From contig NW_022985465.1 in NCBI RefSeq assembly GCF_010093595.1, positions 348,887 through 412,886 on the forward strand: a stretch of DNA of 64,000 nt. Reading direction: 5' to 3'. The notes beneath the pieces were generated by a model. It did no database searches. It was not told where the DNA came from and saw only the letters and a list, made by a program, of their open reading frames with translations. The DNA is from Mytilinidion resinicola. Its lineage: Eukaryota; Ascomycota; Dothideomycetes; Mytilinidiales; Mytilinidiaceae. Both the position numbers and the translations under genes were made by a program. Position 1 is the first letter of the stretch. The number at the start of each line of letters is the position of its first letter. Positions 46,101-55,759 of this stretch are shown piece after piece.

Positions 46101-48347
46101 ATGTCAAGAAAGACGTCACTCGGTCGAACGTATTTGTTGTCTGGTTCTACCGCTTGAGGAGTTTTGACGAAAAACCGTTCGAACGACTTATGAATGAACA
46201 TCTGATGAACCTATTAATGAACCACCAAGGAAAGGTACTTTTTGCGACTCTTCCCACTTTGATAGGTGCTGGCTGCCTCACATTAGCCAGCTTTGCGGAA
46301 GTTTCGAAAACGTACATTTCGAGCGTAAGCGACACAGGGGGAAACAGTGCTGCGAAAACGTCGCTGGTCGCATTGAACGCAGTTTTGCCCAACGGAGAAT
46401 TGAATTGGTTCTGTCAAATACCGGTAAGTGTATCTTGGAACGCTTCCCGATTATCATTAACGCCCGGCCAGGACGCCTACCGATACCGATTGGAACAACA
46501 GAGATTCTGCGCAGAGCACGCAACAGAATTTCTAGAACAACTCCGCCGAGTAGTCGAGCTATGCTCTGCTCAAGGTTCTGCAGACCTTAAGGTGCACTTG
46601 ACTTCACTTCTATCGAGTGAGCGTTTGCTAGGTGTATTAAGACAAATGGCAGTGCATGAGTTCCAGGCAATCGCAAAAGCCTTCAAGCTTGGGCCCATGT
46701 CAGGTCCCGCAAATGCCGTCTCGGCTATGAAGACGTTGAACGCAATCTTGGATCCGGAGGATACCCTAGGTATGTCAAGATCGGTATTTCGCACTTGGTC
46801 CATTGCTAAGTTTCCCCGACTGTAGGTCTCGCCCAGAAAAGCCTCGAAGACCAGGTTTCTACGATTGTTGAGATCGCGGATGATTTCTCACTTCCCTTCT
46901 GCCAACTGCAGCTTTGGCAGATATTCGATATGAACACGCCGTCCGCAGAACCCTCCGACGACACTGTGTCGGCGGCACTTTTAGATGCTATTAAGGTGGC
47001 CATTGATAATGATCGGTCAAACTGGCCTGATCTCATTGGTGGTCTTGATGGGAGTCTAATACGCGAGGTATTTTGAGTCTCCCAAAATTGAAACTTTCAA
47101 TCTAAGACATGAACAGATTCGTGAGCATGCCGAACGCGCAATTCTGGCCACGATTGAAAATCCAGGAAAAATCGGCAACTCGCCGCCTTCCAACGACGTT
47201 GATGACACCTATATCAGAAGATACCTGACAGTTGTCGACTTCACAGCGACTAGTATTGTCACCGAAGGGCAGCCTAACATGATCATCATCCTGGTAGAGA
47301 AGCTCAAATCAATCGTGGAGCTGCTCAATCCCGCAACTGGAAAATCTCTAGATGCAGACAGCATGAGCATGGATACTCCGTCACCTGTCCTTTCGACTGC
47401 CGATATATGCTCCTGGTATGTCGCTTACTTACTATTCCTTCCTACCAATTGTTCTGCCGGGTGCTAACTCTTGCAGGATTCATGCTGTCTTGCACCTAGC
47501 TGTACTTCACAAAAACTCTTTCCAGAGCGGCAAGTCAAGCAATCAGACGCAGGCCACATTTTTGTGGCTACTCCGGACACTATTTGGCCATCCTCACCTG
47601 CAGCATCACCCTTCTACCACTGAATATCTATTCGACGTAGGCGTCTACTTCTCCGACGACCTGGCAGACGATGTTCGAGCCGTTCTCGCAAAGGCAGATC
47701 TAGCCAAACCCTCCCAAGACCCAAGGTCGTCTTTCGTCTTTGGCTCTTCCCCTCCCCCGGATTGTTGGCTGGGTCTCATCACTCCATCTGCAGGTTCTGC
47801 AACTGCAACCACAAGTACATCGCAGCCACCACAACAGTCTCAGTCGCCAGGTCCAGTGCCAATGCACCGCTCCCTCAGCCAGCAAGGTCTCCAGAAAACA
47901 GCCTCACCGCTTCAACAAAACAAAGGCGTGCCCTCACTACAGCGGTTCGCCACACAGCACCCGCAATCTCCGCAGCAATTCCAAATCCAACAATTTCAAC
48001 AATTGGCCCAACAGCGCTCAGCCAGCGCTTCACCCATGGGCAACCAGTCCCAGAACTCTCTCCAGAACCAGCCGCAGACCATGTTCATGGGCTATGGGAC
48101 CACGCCTAACCTTACCGGGACCGTCCCAGGGAATTTCTGGAACCAAGCGAACTTACAGCAGGCTGGCAGGAGTACGCCGCAGCCTACAGCCCAGACCTCA
48201 TCGCAGCAGCAGCAGCAGGATAAAACAGACGTCAGACCGATGCCGTTCTTGCTTCGCCGGTGGGAGATACTGCCCGAATCCGCGAACGTCGCCGGTTGGA
48301 ACGACACAGCCCTCTCGCTCGGGCTGTTCGAGGCTAGGAAAGTCTAA
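43148..48347 (+). CDS. SRB8: Mediator subunit Med12 / Srb8
   Basis: Subunit of the Mediator CDK8 kinase module, which activates Cdk8-cyclin C and mostly represses RNA polymerase II transcription. Six exons (43148-44343, 44395-46423, 46472-46769, 46826-47067, 47117-47415, 47477-48347) join in frame to 1,644 aa. The N-terminal half has the conserved Med12 region: LKNKSGLQTLSTLLVAALEK, RVTAPSTFKPPPRVTLTDSK, RETWLRDLANPAIALRRLSR, TIPHGIRGKLLLEQCLSKNI and RAVWLAKCIGSNELRAFKRK, then HLYCDRLLDQDHYLDWLLSS. The middle is helical. The C-terminal 200 residues are Gln/Ser/Pro-rich (QQFQIQQFQQLAQQRSA) and end WNDTALSLGLFEARKV. Introns are 48-61 nt, each with clear donors (GTAAGT, GTATGT) and frame continuity. 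Length is normal for filamentous fungi. Confidence 0.95.
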
Positions 48348-49997
48348 TCTTAAGAACCTTTTCCTCATCCTCCGCAGAGTGGGTTGGCTTCAAAATACCA
48401 CCGAATCCAACCTCTCTCATCATCCCCTTTGTGTATTCTTTCTTTTGTTTTGCCTGCGTTCCAGCGTCTTTTCTTTTACCGCATCTTAACCAATCTAGAG
48501 ACGACGCTGGGAGATATATATTTGTTTTATTTATCATGGATGCGGGCATAGGCCGGGGGACCTGGACGGGTTATTTGTATGCTGGATGCTTTGAGCTTAT
48601 TTGAAGGCGTTGAACTTTTTTTCGGATTATGGGGATGAGAAGGGAGAGCGGAGGGGAAGGGTGCAGGGAGTGGGCTGGGGAAGGTGTATAAGTAGCTGGA
48701 AGCGGAGAGGGATGGAATGGGGAAGAGGACGGGATGTGGAGGTGACCATAAAGGGGGGGGGTAAGGTGCGGTGAAGATGAATAGATGGCGTGCATGCCCA
48801 CGATGTGTCTCCAGGTTGCTTGACATGATGATGTACTTGCCGTGTTTGTGGCTATCGACTTTACCGCACTGTCTTCCCTATCGTCTTAAGACGTAAGATG
48901 ACCATCTCGTTCATCTCGAGACTTGAAGCTTCCGGTCACATACCCACGTGTATCTCCAATTCACCCTCTAGTCTTACGTCTGTGCATCCCTGAGCGCTTA
49001 TCCAGCCTATTACACACACTCTTGGAGCTGCTTGAAAGCCGGGGGGGGGGGGGGATATGCCTCGAATCGCGATGCCCGTCCAGCCAGCGCAATATCTATC
49101 GAATTTATATTCATCACCCTCCAACTATATATCCATCGCATCCATCGCGTCCCATCACTACCCTAACCCATCGAATATCCCACATCACCCTTCTATACGA
49201 AGTACCTTGATATTCTTTGGTGACGATGCCGCGTCTGTACATCTCCCACTGGAGAGAGTACAATCCACATGTTGAAATTTGGGGTGCGAGATCTTGCTTG
49301 TACTTCAGCTTGCCTGAAACCACCGCGTTGGGCCGGGATATCCCAAAGGTCGAAGTCGCCCATGCAGTTGCATCTGCATTAGCGCCACCCCTGCAGCGTC
49401 CCTTTTCCAAATGCCCCGGAACAACAGGCTTCGGCGGCCGGTCGCGCCGCGCCGCTGGAGTCTTACTAAGCGCCGAGCGCCGTGATTGTATTTAGGTTCG
49501 AGTCTGGAACTGCGAGCCAGATGCATCTGTACGCGTCGTCGTCTGTAGGCGCTTCAGGGCAGAGCAGGGCAGGAAGACGAGCGTAGAAACAGCCCGGGGA
49601 AGTAGTCTGCGCGTATGTTAGACAGGGGAGAATTCGTTGTGCGCAGCGTCACCATGAAGTGAGCGGGAACCGTCGATAGGCATATAACCTTCGTCTTCAA
49701 TGCAATCGCACTGTTCGCTAACAACGGTGGAGAACAAGACAGGCTGCTCGAAGACGCAGTCGAGTTGAAGTACTCGCCTTGTAGACATGCTGCCGGGCAT
49801 GTGCTCGTTGATTGCTGTGCCACAATCGTCGGTGGTCGCTGGGCAGGCAGGGTGGCAGGGCAGGCAGGGCTTGGGCACGGGATGGAAGATGACTCAGCGG
49901 AGCGCGTTCCTTGCAACTCTCTCTTTCTCTCCATGCTGCTTCATCCAAAACCACGTCTCTAACCTTCCATCACCCCTCGGAATGACGATTTCTTGGA
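48348..49997. other. Intergenic
   Basis: 1.65 kb with no gene I can support. A run of 14 G lies at 49041-49054 and another of about nine near 48756. A minus-strand frame at 49618-49878 (SEQCDCIEDEGYMPIDGS) looks slightly protein-like but has no family and no clear gene model. Confidence 0.45.
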
Positions 49998-51687
49998 ATG
50001 ACGCTCCCCCTTCCAGATAGGTCCACAAAACTCCCCCTTTTACATGGGAATACCACACTCTCTGGAGCACTCGACCAGGACAGCCGCAACATCCTTTTCG
50101 AGCTAGATTACCCACAGAAGCAGCTTGACTTTTTCTTCTACCTCTGGGAGCATCAGAAGGATCTTGAGAAACTTGTCTCATTTCACCTAGGAGTTCCTAC
50201 CGAGACATGCAAAGTCGCAGAAGATTTTCGAGAGTGGGTTCGAGGCAGCTTCAATGCCTGTATACCTGTCTATATCGACGACAACTCTGATCCTACCTCC
50301 TCTCCCGATGACCCTCGCCGTGACCCTCTGAACGATACCCATCTCAACGACACGCATCCCAACCCCGTCAAGAAGGTATTCATTAGATTCCCTCTGCCGT
50401 ACAAGGTTGGAGAGTCTCCATATCCTGGTAACGCAGAGGAAAAGCTCCGCTGTGAAGTCGGTACCTATATCTGGATTGAGAGTAACTGTCCGGATATTCC
50501 TATACCGTATCTTAGAGGATTCGGCTTTTCTGATGGTCAAAGTGTATGTCAATTTAGTAATATGCCTCCTACAGGACATGCTAAAATGCTCTGCTTAGTT
50601 TACTGTGCCGGAAAACGCGTCTCTTTCGGCACGAATTGCATGGTCCTTTCGACGCGCGGCATCGTGGCTTTTTGGATATCCTGCTCCGTCCCGATATATC
50701 CGCCAACGATCACCAGTCTCCATGAATACTGGATATATGATTGTGGACTGCGTTACAGAGGGTGAGATGCTCTCTGTAACCTGGGACTTCCAGCGTAGGA
50801 ATAAAGACCGAAGGACCAATCTCTTTACTGGTCTATCTCGAATCATGCTATCGTTGGCTCGGGTACCACTTCCGCGCATCGGATCCTTCACAATTGACAA
50901 CGATGGCGTCCTAAGCCTTACCAACCGGCCCCTAACATGTACCCTACAGCAATTGGAGAACTATAACATCCCAACAGAGATCCCAAGGAACCTAACTTAT
51001 GTTACCACCGACGCATACCTGCTGGATCTTCTTGCATGCCACGATAACCGAATTCGGTATATGCCAAATTCCATACTCGATATAGCGGACGGCCAAGAGC
51101 AACTTTCGGCTTTAACGATGATGCGAGCTCTTGTTCGACATTTTACTAATCGCAAGCTCCGAAGTGGACCGTTTTTCTTAATGCTTACTGACCTCCATCA
51201 AAGCAATATCTTTGTCAACCGTGACTGGCACATCACATCGATCATTGACCTTGAGTGGGCTTGTGTTCTGCCGATAGAGATGCAGCATCCACCATATTGG
51301 CTGACTGGGGCGTCGATAGATAGGCTTGTTGGAGAAGAACTCGAAGCTTTTGAAAGCGTACATGCAGAGTTCATGGCAATCTTTGAAGAAGAAGAGCAGC
51401 GCTCATTCACAAAGGATGGGATTTCACACTCTCGTATTATGCGCAACGGCTGGGAAACTGGGAATTTCTGGTACTTTTCTGCCTTGGACTGTCTGAACGG
51501 GCTCTACCATCTCTACATATCACATATTCAGGGGATATTTGCTCCCATGGAAAATTCCGAATTCAACCGGACTGTGTCCGCGTACTGGACCCGTCACACG
51601 GAGGAGTTCTTGCGCGAGAAAGTAAGGGATCAAGAAGAGTATTCAAATTGTCTCCGCAAAAGATTCGCGGCTGAGGTTGACAAGTAG
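49998..51687 (+). CDS. APH-like phosphotransferase / kinase-fold protein
   Basis: Two exons (49998-50543, 50599-51687; 55-nt intron ending CTGCTTAG) encode 544 aa. The N-lobe has ACIPVYID, KKVFIRFPLPYKVGE and EKLRCEVGTYIWIESNCPDI followed by PIPYLRGFGFSDGQS. Splicing gives FTVPENASLSARIAWSFRRA, then MNTGYMIVDCVTEGEML. The catalytic segment is FFLMLTDLHQSNIFVNRDWH and the metal-binding one ITSIIDLEWACVLP, typical of the fungal APH/choline-kinase-like family. Some members use small-molecule alcohols as substrates; the substrate here is unknown. Both catalytic motifs are intact, unlike the broken relative at 34-38 kb. A frame that reads through the intron stops at 50763. Confidence 0.85.
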
Positions 51688-51753
51688 ACTAGACGACCTT
51701 AGCCTAGAGAGAACTGGGCCAAAGCATGTTGAGAACCTAATTGTGCCTCCACC

Positions 51754-52044
51754 CTACCCAGTCTCCCCTTGTGTCTTCTTGGCTTCAGTTTCCGCCTGTG
51801 CCTTCGTCTCTGCCCTCTGCCTCGCGGTATCTGCCCTCCTGTCCTGAGCGGCTTTTCTAGAACTTGAGAGTTGCTGTATAGTTGGCTGGTCGCAAAGAGC
51901 CGAGGCAAGCCCACTTCTTATGGCCGCTCTTCGTGCCTCCTCCGCCTCTCTTTCCGCGTCCGTCGTCATTGCTGCAGCAAATCCCATAGTAGAACCCATA
52001 CTTGTAATATCAAGAAGCTGGGATAGTGATATCTGGATACGCAT
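51754..52044 (-). CDS. Hypothetical small charged protein
   Basis: ORF of 96 aa starting MRIQISLSQLLDITSMGSTM, followed by a helical Ala/Arg/Glu-rich stretch (TTDAEREAEEARRAAIRSGL, KAAQDRRADTARQRAETKAQ) that may form a coiled coil. An AATAAATATATATCCC TATA-like sequence lies about 140 bp upstream on the minus strand. No family recognised; it could be chance. Confidence 0.35.
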   Translation of the reverse strand: MRIQISLSQLLDITSMGSTMGFAAAMTTDAEREAEEARRAAIRSGLASALCDQPTIQQLSSSRKAAQDRRADTARQRAETKAQAETEAKKTQGETG

Positions 52045-52812
52045 AAGCAAGATGTCACGAGACAGACTACGGCAACATTGCTTACAAGATGTAATGGTAC
52101 GGACGGTACTACCCCGGCCTTTGGCTTTTGATCAAGTGAGCGGAGAGCGATGGTTGAAGAGGTGAGGCGAGCATGGGATATATATTTATTATTCTGGCGC
52201 GCAGGTCATTCCCCCAGCGGCTCTCAAGATAAGGATATTCCTGCATACCGCCGTTTTGAGCACTATCTAATGCAGACGTTACTGATGAGACGTACGCGTG
52301 CCCTGCGCTGATAGAAATTCGCTCCGCAGGGGTCGGAGCTGCAGCTGCACTCGTGTGTTGTCCTGCAGCATGCCCGCGAACGGCATCTTCTCATACAGGA
52401 ACCAGCTGTGGTTGAGTCTACGGCGCGCAAACTCCATCAAGGCCGGGGACGTTTTACCGCATGGCTGGTTGGCTTTTGGGCATGTTTCGCTGTGCCGCAC
52501 TCTAAACCTCGAAACTTGTGGTGTGGGTGGTGGCGGGCCGCCAAACGCTCTGGACGGAGTCAAGCACCCACTCGACCCCCCCCCGTGTTTCGAAGCAAAT
52601 GCCTGCTCTTCGTACGTTACGCCCGGAAATAGGAAGTTCTTTTCGCTGCGATTATCGCAAGGCAGCAGCGCGCCTGGTCATTCTCGAACAATGTCCTTCG
52701 TGGCCGCGGGCAGCCGCGGCGCCGCCTATTGGTCTTCAAGTATAGCATATCCTCTGCGGCAAAACTGTACGCCACTGTATCGTCATGGTAAGATATTAGG
52801 TTATTATATCTA
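52045..52812. other. Intergenic
   Basis: No supported gene. A minus-strand ORF at 52279-52563 has no recognisable domain. Confidence 0.4.
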
Positions 52813-53119
52813 GGGGACTACTAATCGTACACCCCCTCCCCCCCCTATCGCTTCACCACCTTCTGATTGGCTCGGAGGGCTGCTCCGTAGCCTCCGATTC
52901 ACTCGCTTAACTCGCTCACTAATTCCGAATGCTCTCTCCAAATGCCGCCATGTACAACACAAGCAATTACATCATGCCGATTTGTATAGCCTCACATATA
53001 GCCTTATATACAAGCTTACGTACAAGCTCACGTACAGCTGTATATACGGCTGCATGAATTGGAAAGAATGCGCCGTAGAACAAAGAGGCTGTATAGCCAT
53101 GCCGATTTGTATAGCCTTA

Positions 53120-53252
53120 TGTACGAGCTCACATATAAGCTCACGTATAAGTTCACGTACAAGCTCACGTACAAGCTCACGTACAAGCTCACGTACGAGC
53201 TCACGTATAGCCTCACGTATAGCCTCACGTACGACCTCACGTATAGCCTCAC
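53120..53252 (+). repeat. 12-bp CTCACGTA-type tandem array
   Basis: About eleven units of AGCTCACGTACA and variants (ATA, CGA, ATAGC). It continues after the inserted element at 53526-53620 as more diverged units. ORFs through it (KLTYKLTY, SRTSSRTS) are artefacts of the period. Confidence 0.85.
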
Positions 53253-53525
53253 ACTCAGGTTGAAATTGATGTGAACTCTGATTTCTATGGGTGTCTAGCT
53301 CGCTGTTTATATACTAGGGGAAGGAGGGGGGCCAGCCCCGGGGGCATAACGTGGTATCTCTTCCTGACGCGTTACTTGATTCATCCTGTTTCCTGATACA
53401 GTACTGATACCGTGCTGCAGCACTGCTGTTGCACTACCTGTTACTTCCTCCTGTATCAGCATGCTATCCTGATACGTTACTGCATATGAGTTGCTGACCC
53501 TAGGTTGTAGTGCTGCAACCCGAGT
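53253..53525 (-). mobile_element. ACTCRGG element, copy A (273 bp)
   Basis: Ends ACTCAGGTTG...GCAACCCGAGT and is flanked by CTCAC on both sides (53248-53252 and 53526-53530). It is nearly identical, in reverse orientation, to copy C at 62685-62957. It lies inside the tandem array of the GGGGA element, so it inserted later. A TATATAAAC-type box is near one end, as in solo LTRs. Confidence 0.85.
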
Positions 53526-53921
53526 CTCACGTACGAGCTCACGTACGGCTTCGCGTAGAGCATTACGTACGGCCTCGTGTATAGCATCACGTACAGTCTC
53601 GTGTATAGCATCACGTGTGGAGAGACGTAAGGGTGAATGCAGAGAGGAAGCTCCGGGCTCTCCGAGCCAATCAGAAGGTAGTGAAGCGCCTAGAAGGGGG
53701 GGGGATGTACATGGAGTGAAAAGGGGGTGTACGATTAGTAGTCCCCTTAATTAATATTAGTTAATCAACTCAATTAATCTGGACCTCTGCTGACTAAGCC
53801 TTCAACTCAATCAATATCGAGAGGCCGGTTGATTGAGTTGATTGAACGGAGGCCCTGCCTGACACTGACGAACTCCTAGTAACTCCGCCAGCAATCATTA
53901 TTCCAGTATACCAGCACCTCC

Positions 53922-54523
53922 CTAATCGCTAATGTTCCGCAATCCAGTGTAGAACCTCAGCCGTTGCTTCTTAGCCGCGGTCTTGCCATTGGTAGGCTGG
54001 CCTAGTGCTGCTAAAACCCTATCTAGCGCAGGACCTGTCATATTCGCGAGATGAGCGGGTGTGGCAGGAAAACCTGCAATATTGGCGTTTATTGTAGGTC
54101 CATGGAGTGCGATAATAGCGGTGTCAGTTTTTCTAATATTAGAGTTTTCAAGGCGGGCAGCAGAATTGTACACGCTGTATAGTTATAACTAGTTAGCAGA
54201 TAAGCAGGACATCAAACAGTATTTACTCACCTTGCCTGACGTAATGTGGTGATATCGGTGCGGAGTTGCTGTATTTGTTGCACTATCCGCTGCTCCATCT
54301 GCTGCATTTGTGTCTGCACCTGCTGCATCTGCCGCTGAGTTTGTTGATGGTTTTGCTGCATCTGGTCGTTCATCTTCTGCATCTGTTGCATGATTGCATT
54401 GCCCTGAGAAAGTGCAGGAAGATTAGCAGAATTTGCCAACTCGGTAGCGGCTTCCTGGAGTCCTTGTGATAGACTCCCGAAATCTGGTTGTGGGGCGAGC
54501 TGAGGGGGATTGACTCCTGCCAT
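53922..54523 (-). CDS. Conserved fungal coiled-coil protein, unknown
   Basis: Two exons (54523-54231, 54174-53922; 56-nt intron with CTGCTAACTAG-like branch region) encode 181 aa. The start MAGVNPPQLAPQPDFGSLSQ is followed by a Gln/Met-rich coiled coil (KMNDQMQQNHQQTQRQMQQV) and LRTDITTLRQA. The C-terminal domain SVYNSAARLENSNIRKTD, PTINANIAGFPATPAHLANM and TGPALDRVLAALGQPTNGKT resembles a widespread unnamed fungal family. I chose the ATG at 54523, because upstream codons only translate an 18-21-bp repeat (54525-54620). A solo-LTR-like element lies just upstream (54665-54897). Function unknown. Confidence 0.75.
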
Positions 54524-54524
54524 G

Positions 54525-54620
54525 GCTTCGAGTGGTGGGAAAGCTTCGAGTGGTGGTGGGAAGGCTTCGAGTGGTGGTGGGAACGCTTTAAGTAGTGGGA
54601 AGGCTTCAAGTGGTGGAAAG
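54525..54620 (-). repeat. Tandem repeat upstream of the coiled-coil gene
   Basis: About five imperfect units of GCTTCGAGTGGTGGTGGGAA-like sequence (15-21 bp, + strand). They directly precede the start codon at 54523, so they could act in the 5' UTR or promoter. Confidence 0.75.
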
Positions 54621-54664
54621 GCTTCGAATAGTTGCGTATAAGGAAAGTAGAGAAGCTGGTGTAC

Positions 54665-54897
54665 ACTCGGGTTGCAGCAACCTAGGATCAGCAACTCATA
54701 CGGTTCACCTGTGTGCACGCCTGCATACCCTAGGTATCCCTTACTCTCCCTTTCTCTTCCTTACGATGTTGTGGTGCTTCCTTGCTGTCAAGGGAACGAC
54801 CAAGGGAGCGCAAGGGGTAGTTCATCTCGTTCCTCTATATAGTCCGCCTTTACGGCATCTACAATACGACAGAGTTCACTTTAATCTCAACCTGAGT
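54665..54897 (+). mobile_element. ACTCRGG element, copy B (233 bp)
   Basis: Starts ACTCGGGTTGCAGCAACC, ends CAACCTGAGT, and is flanked by TGTAC on both sides (54660-54664 and 54898-54902). The first 40 and last 25 bp match copies A and C; the centre differs and is shorter. CTCTATATAGTCC is a TATA-like box near the right end. Confidence 0.8.
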
Positions 54898-54975
54898 TGT
54901 ACAGCTTCTATAGAAGGCGGTAGTGGGCTTACTTACAATCGACTCCACCTGGGCATTTTAATCTGCCAAAAATTA

Positions 54976-55576
54976 GGGGAGGGATATTGGCACACCCCCT
55001 AATCACTCCGCGCACACCCCCAAAATCACTCCACGCACACCCCCCTCTTAGCGCTTCACCACGGAACAATTGGCTGGAGCGACCGGGCCGACTCTTCGGA
55101 GCTTCCGCTCGTGGAAGTGAACGAGCGAGCGCAAGTGGCAATGCAGGCGGCAATGCAGGCAAGCCAGGCTTAATGGAAAGGAGCCCTTATAAGGCGATGT
55201 TTTGATAGTTTTGGCATCCTCCTAGTCACGTCGGCACTGCGCGTATAGCTATATATACAGCATCACATATAGCATTACTTACGGCCTTAACGTACGGCCT
55301 CGCGCACGGCCGTATATACGGCTGAAGGAATGGGATAGAATGCGCTGTAAAACGGAGAGGCTGTATAGCCGTGCCGCATCACGTATAGCCTCACGTACGG
55401 CCTTATGAAACGGATAGGATGTACGTGCAGATAGACGTAAGGGTGAATTCCCGAGGAAGCTCCGCGCTATTCCGAGCCAATTAGAAGGTGGTGAAGTGAC
55501 AGTGGGGAGGGGGTGTACATGGAGCGAAAAGGGAGAGTATGTGGAGTGATTAGGGGGTGTACGATTATCCCTCCCC
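54976..55576. mobile_element. GGGGA inverted-repeat element, copy 2
   Basis: About 600 bp. The left end reads GGGGAGGGATATTGGCACAC, CCCCTAATCACTCC; the right end in reverse is GGGGAGGGATAATCGTACAC, CCCCTAATCACTCC. Inside are CGGAGCTTCCGCTCGTGG, TTTTGATAGTTTTGGCATCC and GCATCACGTATAGCCTCACG-like pieces shared with copy 1. It sits directly before the remaining part of the polyketide synthase pseudogene. Confidence 0.75.
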
Positions 55577-55759
55577 TTGAATATAGCCAGTCATGTAATT
55601 CGATTAATTGTCTTAGCAGGGGATTTGGAGAGAGTCAGGATAATGGTGCTAGACGCTCAATCCGGATATCAGCCTCATGAGTCCGGAGCAAGTACTTCAC
55701 CATTGCTAGACCAGTGTAAGGCTTGAACAATCGGAGCAAGACCTTCTCAGGTTTCAGCA

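Larger units (their letters stand above)
52813..53746. mobile_element. GGGGA inverted-repeat element, copy 1
   Basis: Non-autonomous element of about 0.93 kb. The left end reads GGGGACTACTAATCGTACAC, then CCCCCTCCCCCC and CGCTTCACCACCTTCTGATT with GGCTCGGAG. The right end read in reverse is GGGGACTACTAATCGTACAC, then CGCTTCACTACCTTCTGATT with GGCTCGGAG. The inverted ends are thus about 75-80 bp with small gaps. No transposase is encoded. The inside holds a 12-bp tandem array (53120-53252 and 53526-53620) split by the 273-bp ACTCRGG element. The duplicated target site is not clear. Confidence 0.75.

Noticed and set aside
49618..49934. Cys-containing minus-strand ORFs
   Set aside because: Two overlapping frames, no signal peptide, no splice model and no known family; kept only as a note in the intergenic entry.
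52982..53274. ORFs with KLTY/SRTS repeats
   Set aside because: Period-12 tandem DNA is open in several frames by arithmetic; inside a non-coding element.
53120..53620. Possible CRISPR-like array
   Set aside because: Units are contiguous 12-mers without spacers, and this is a fungal nuclear sequence.
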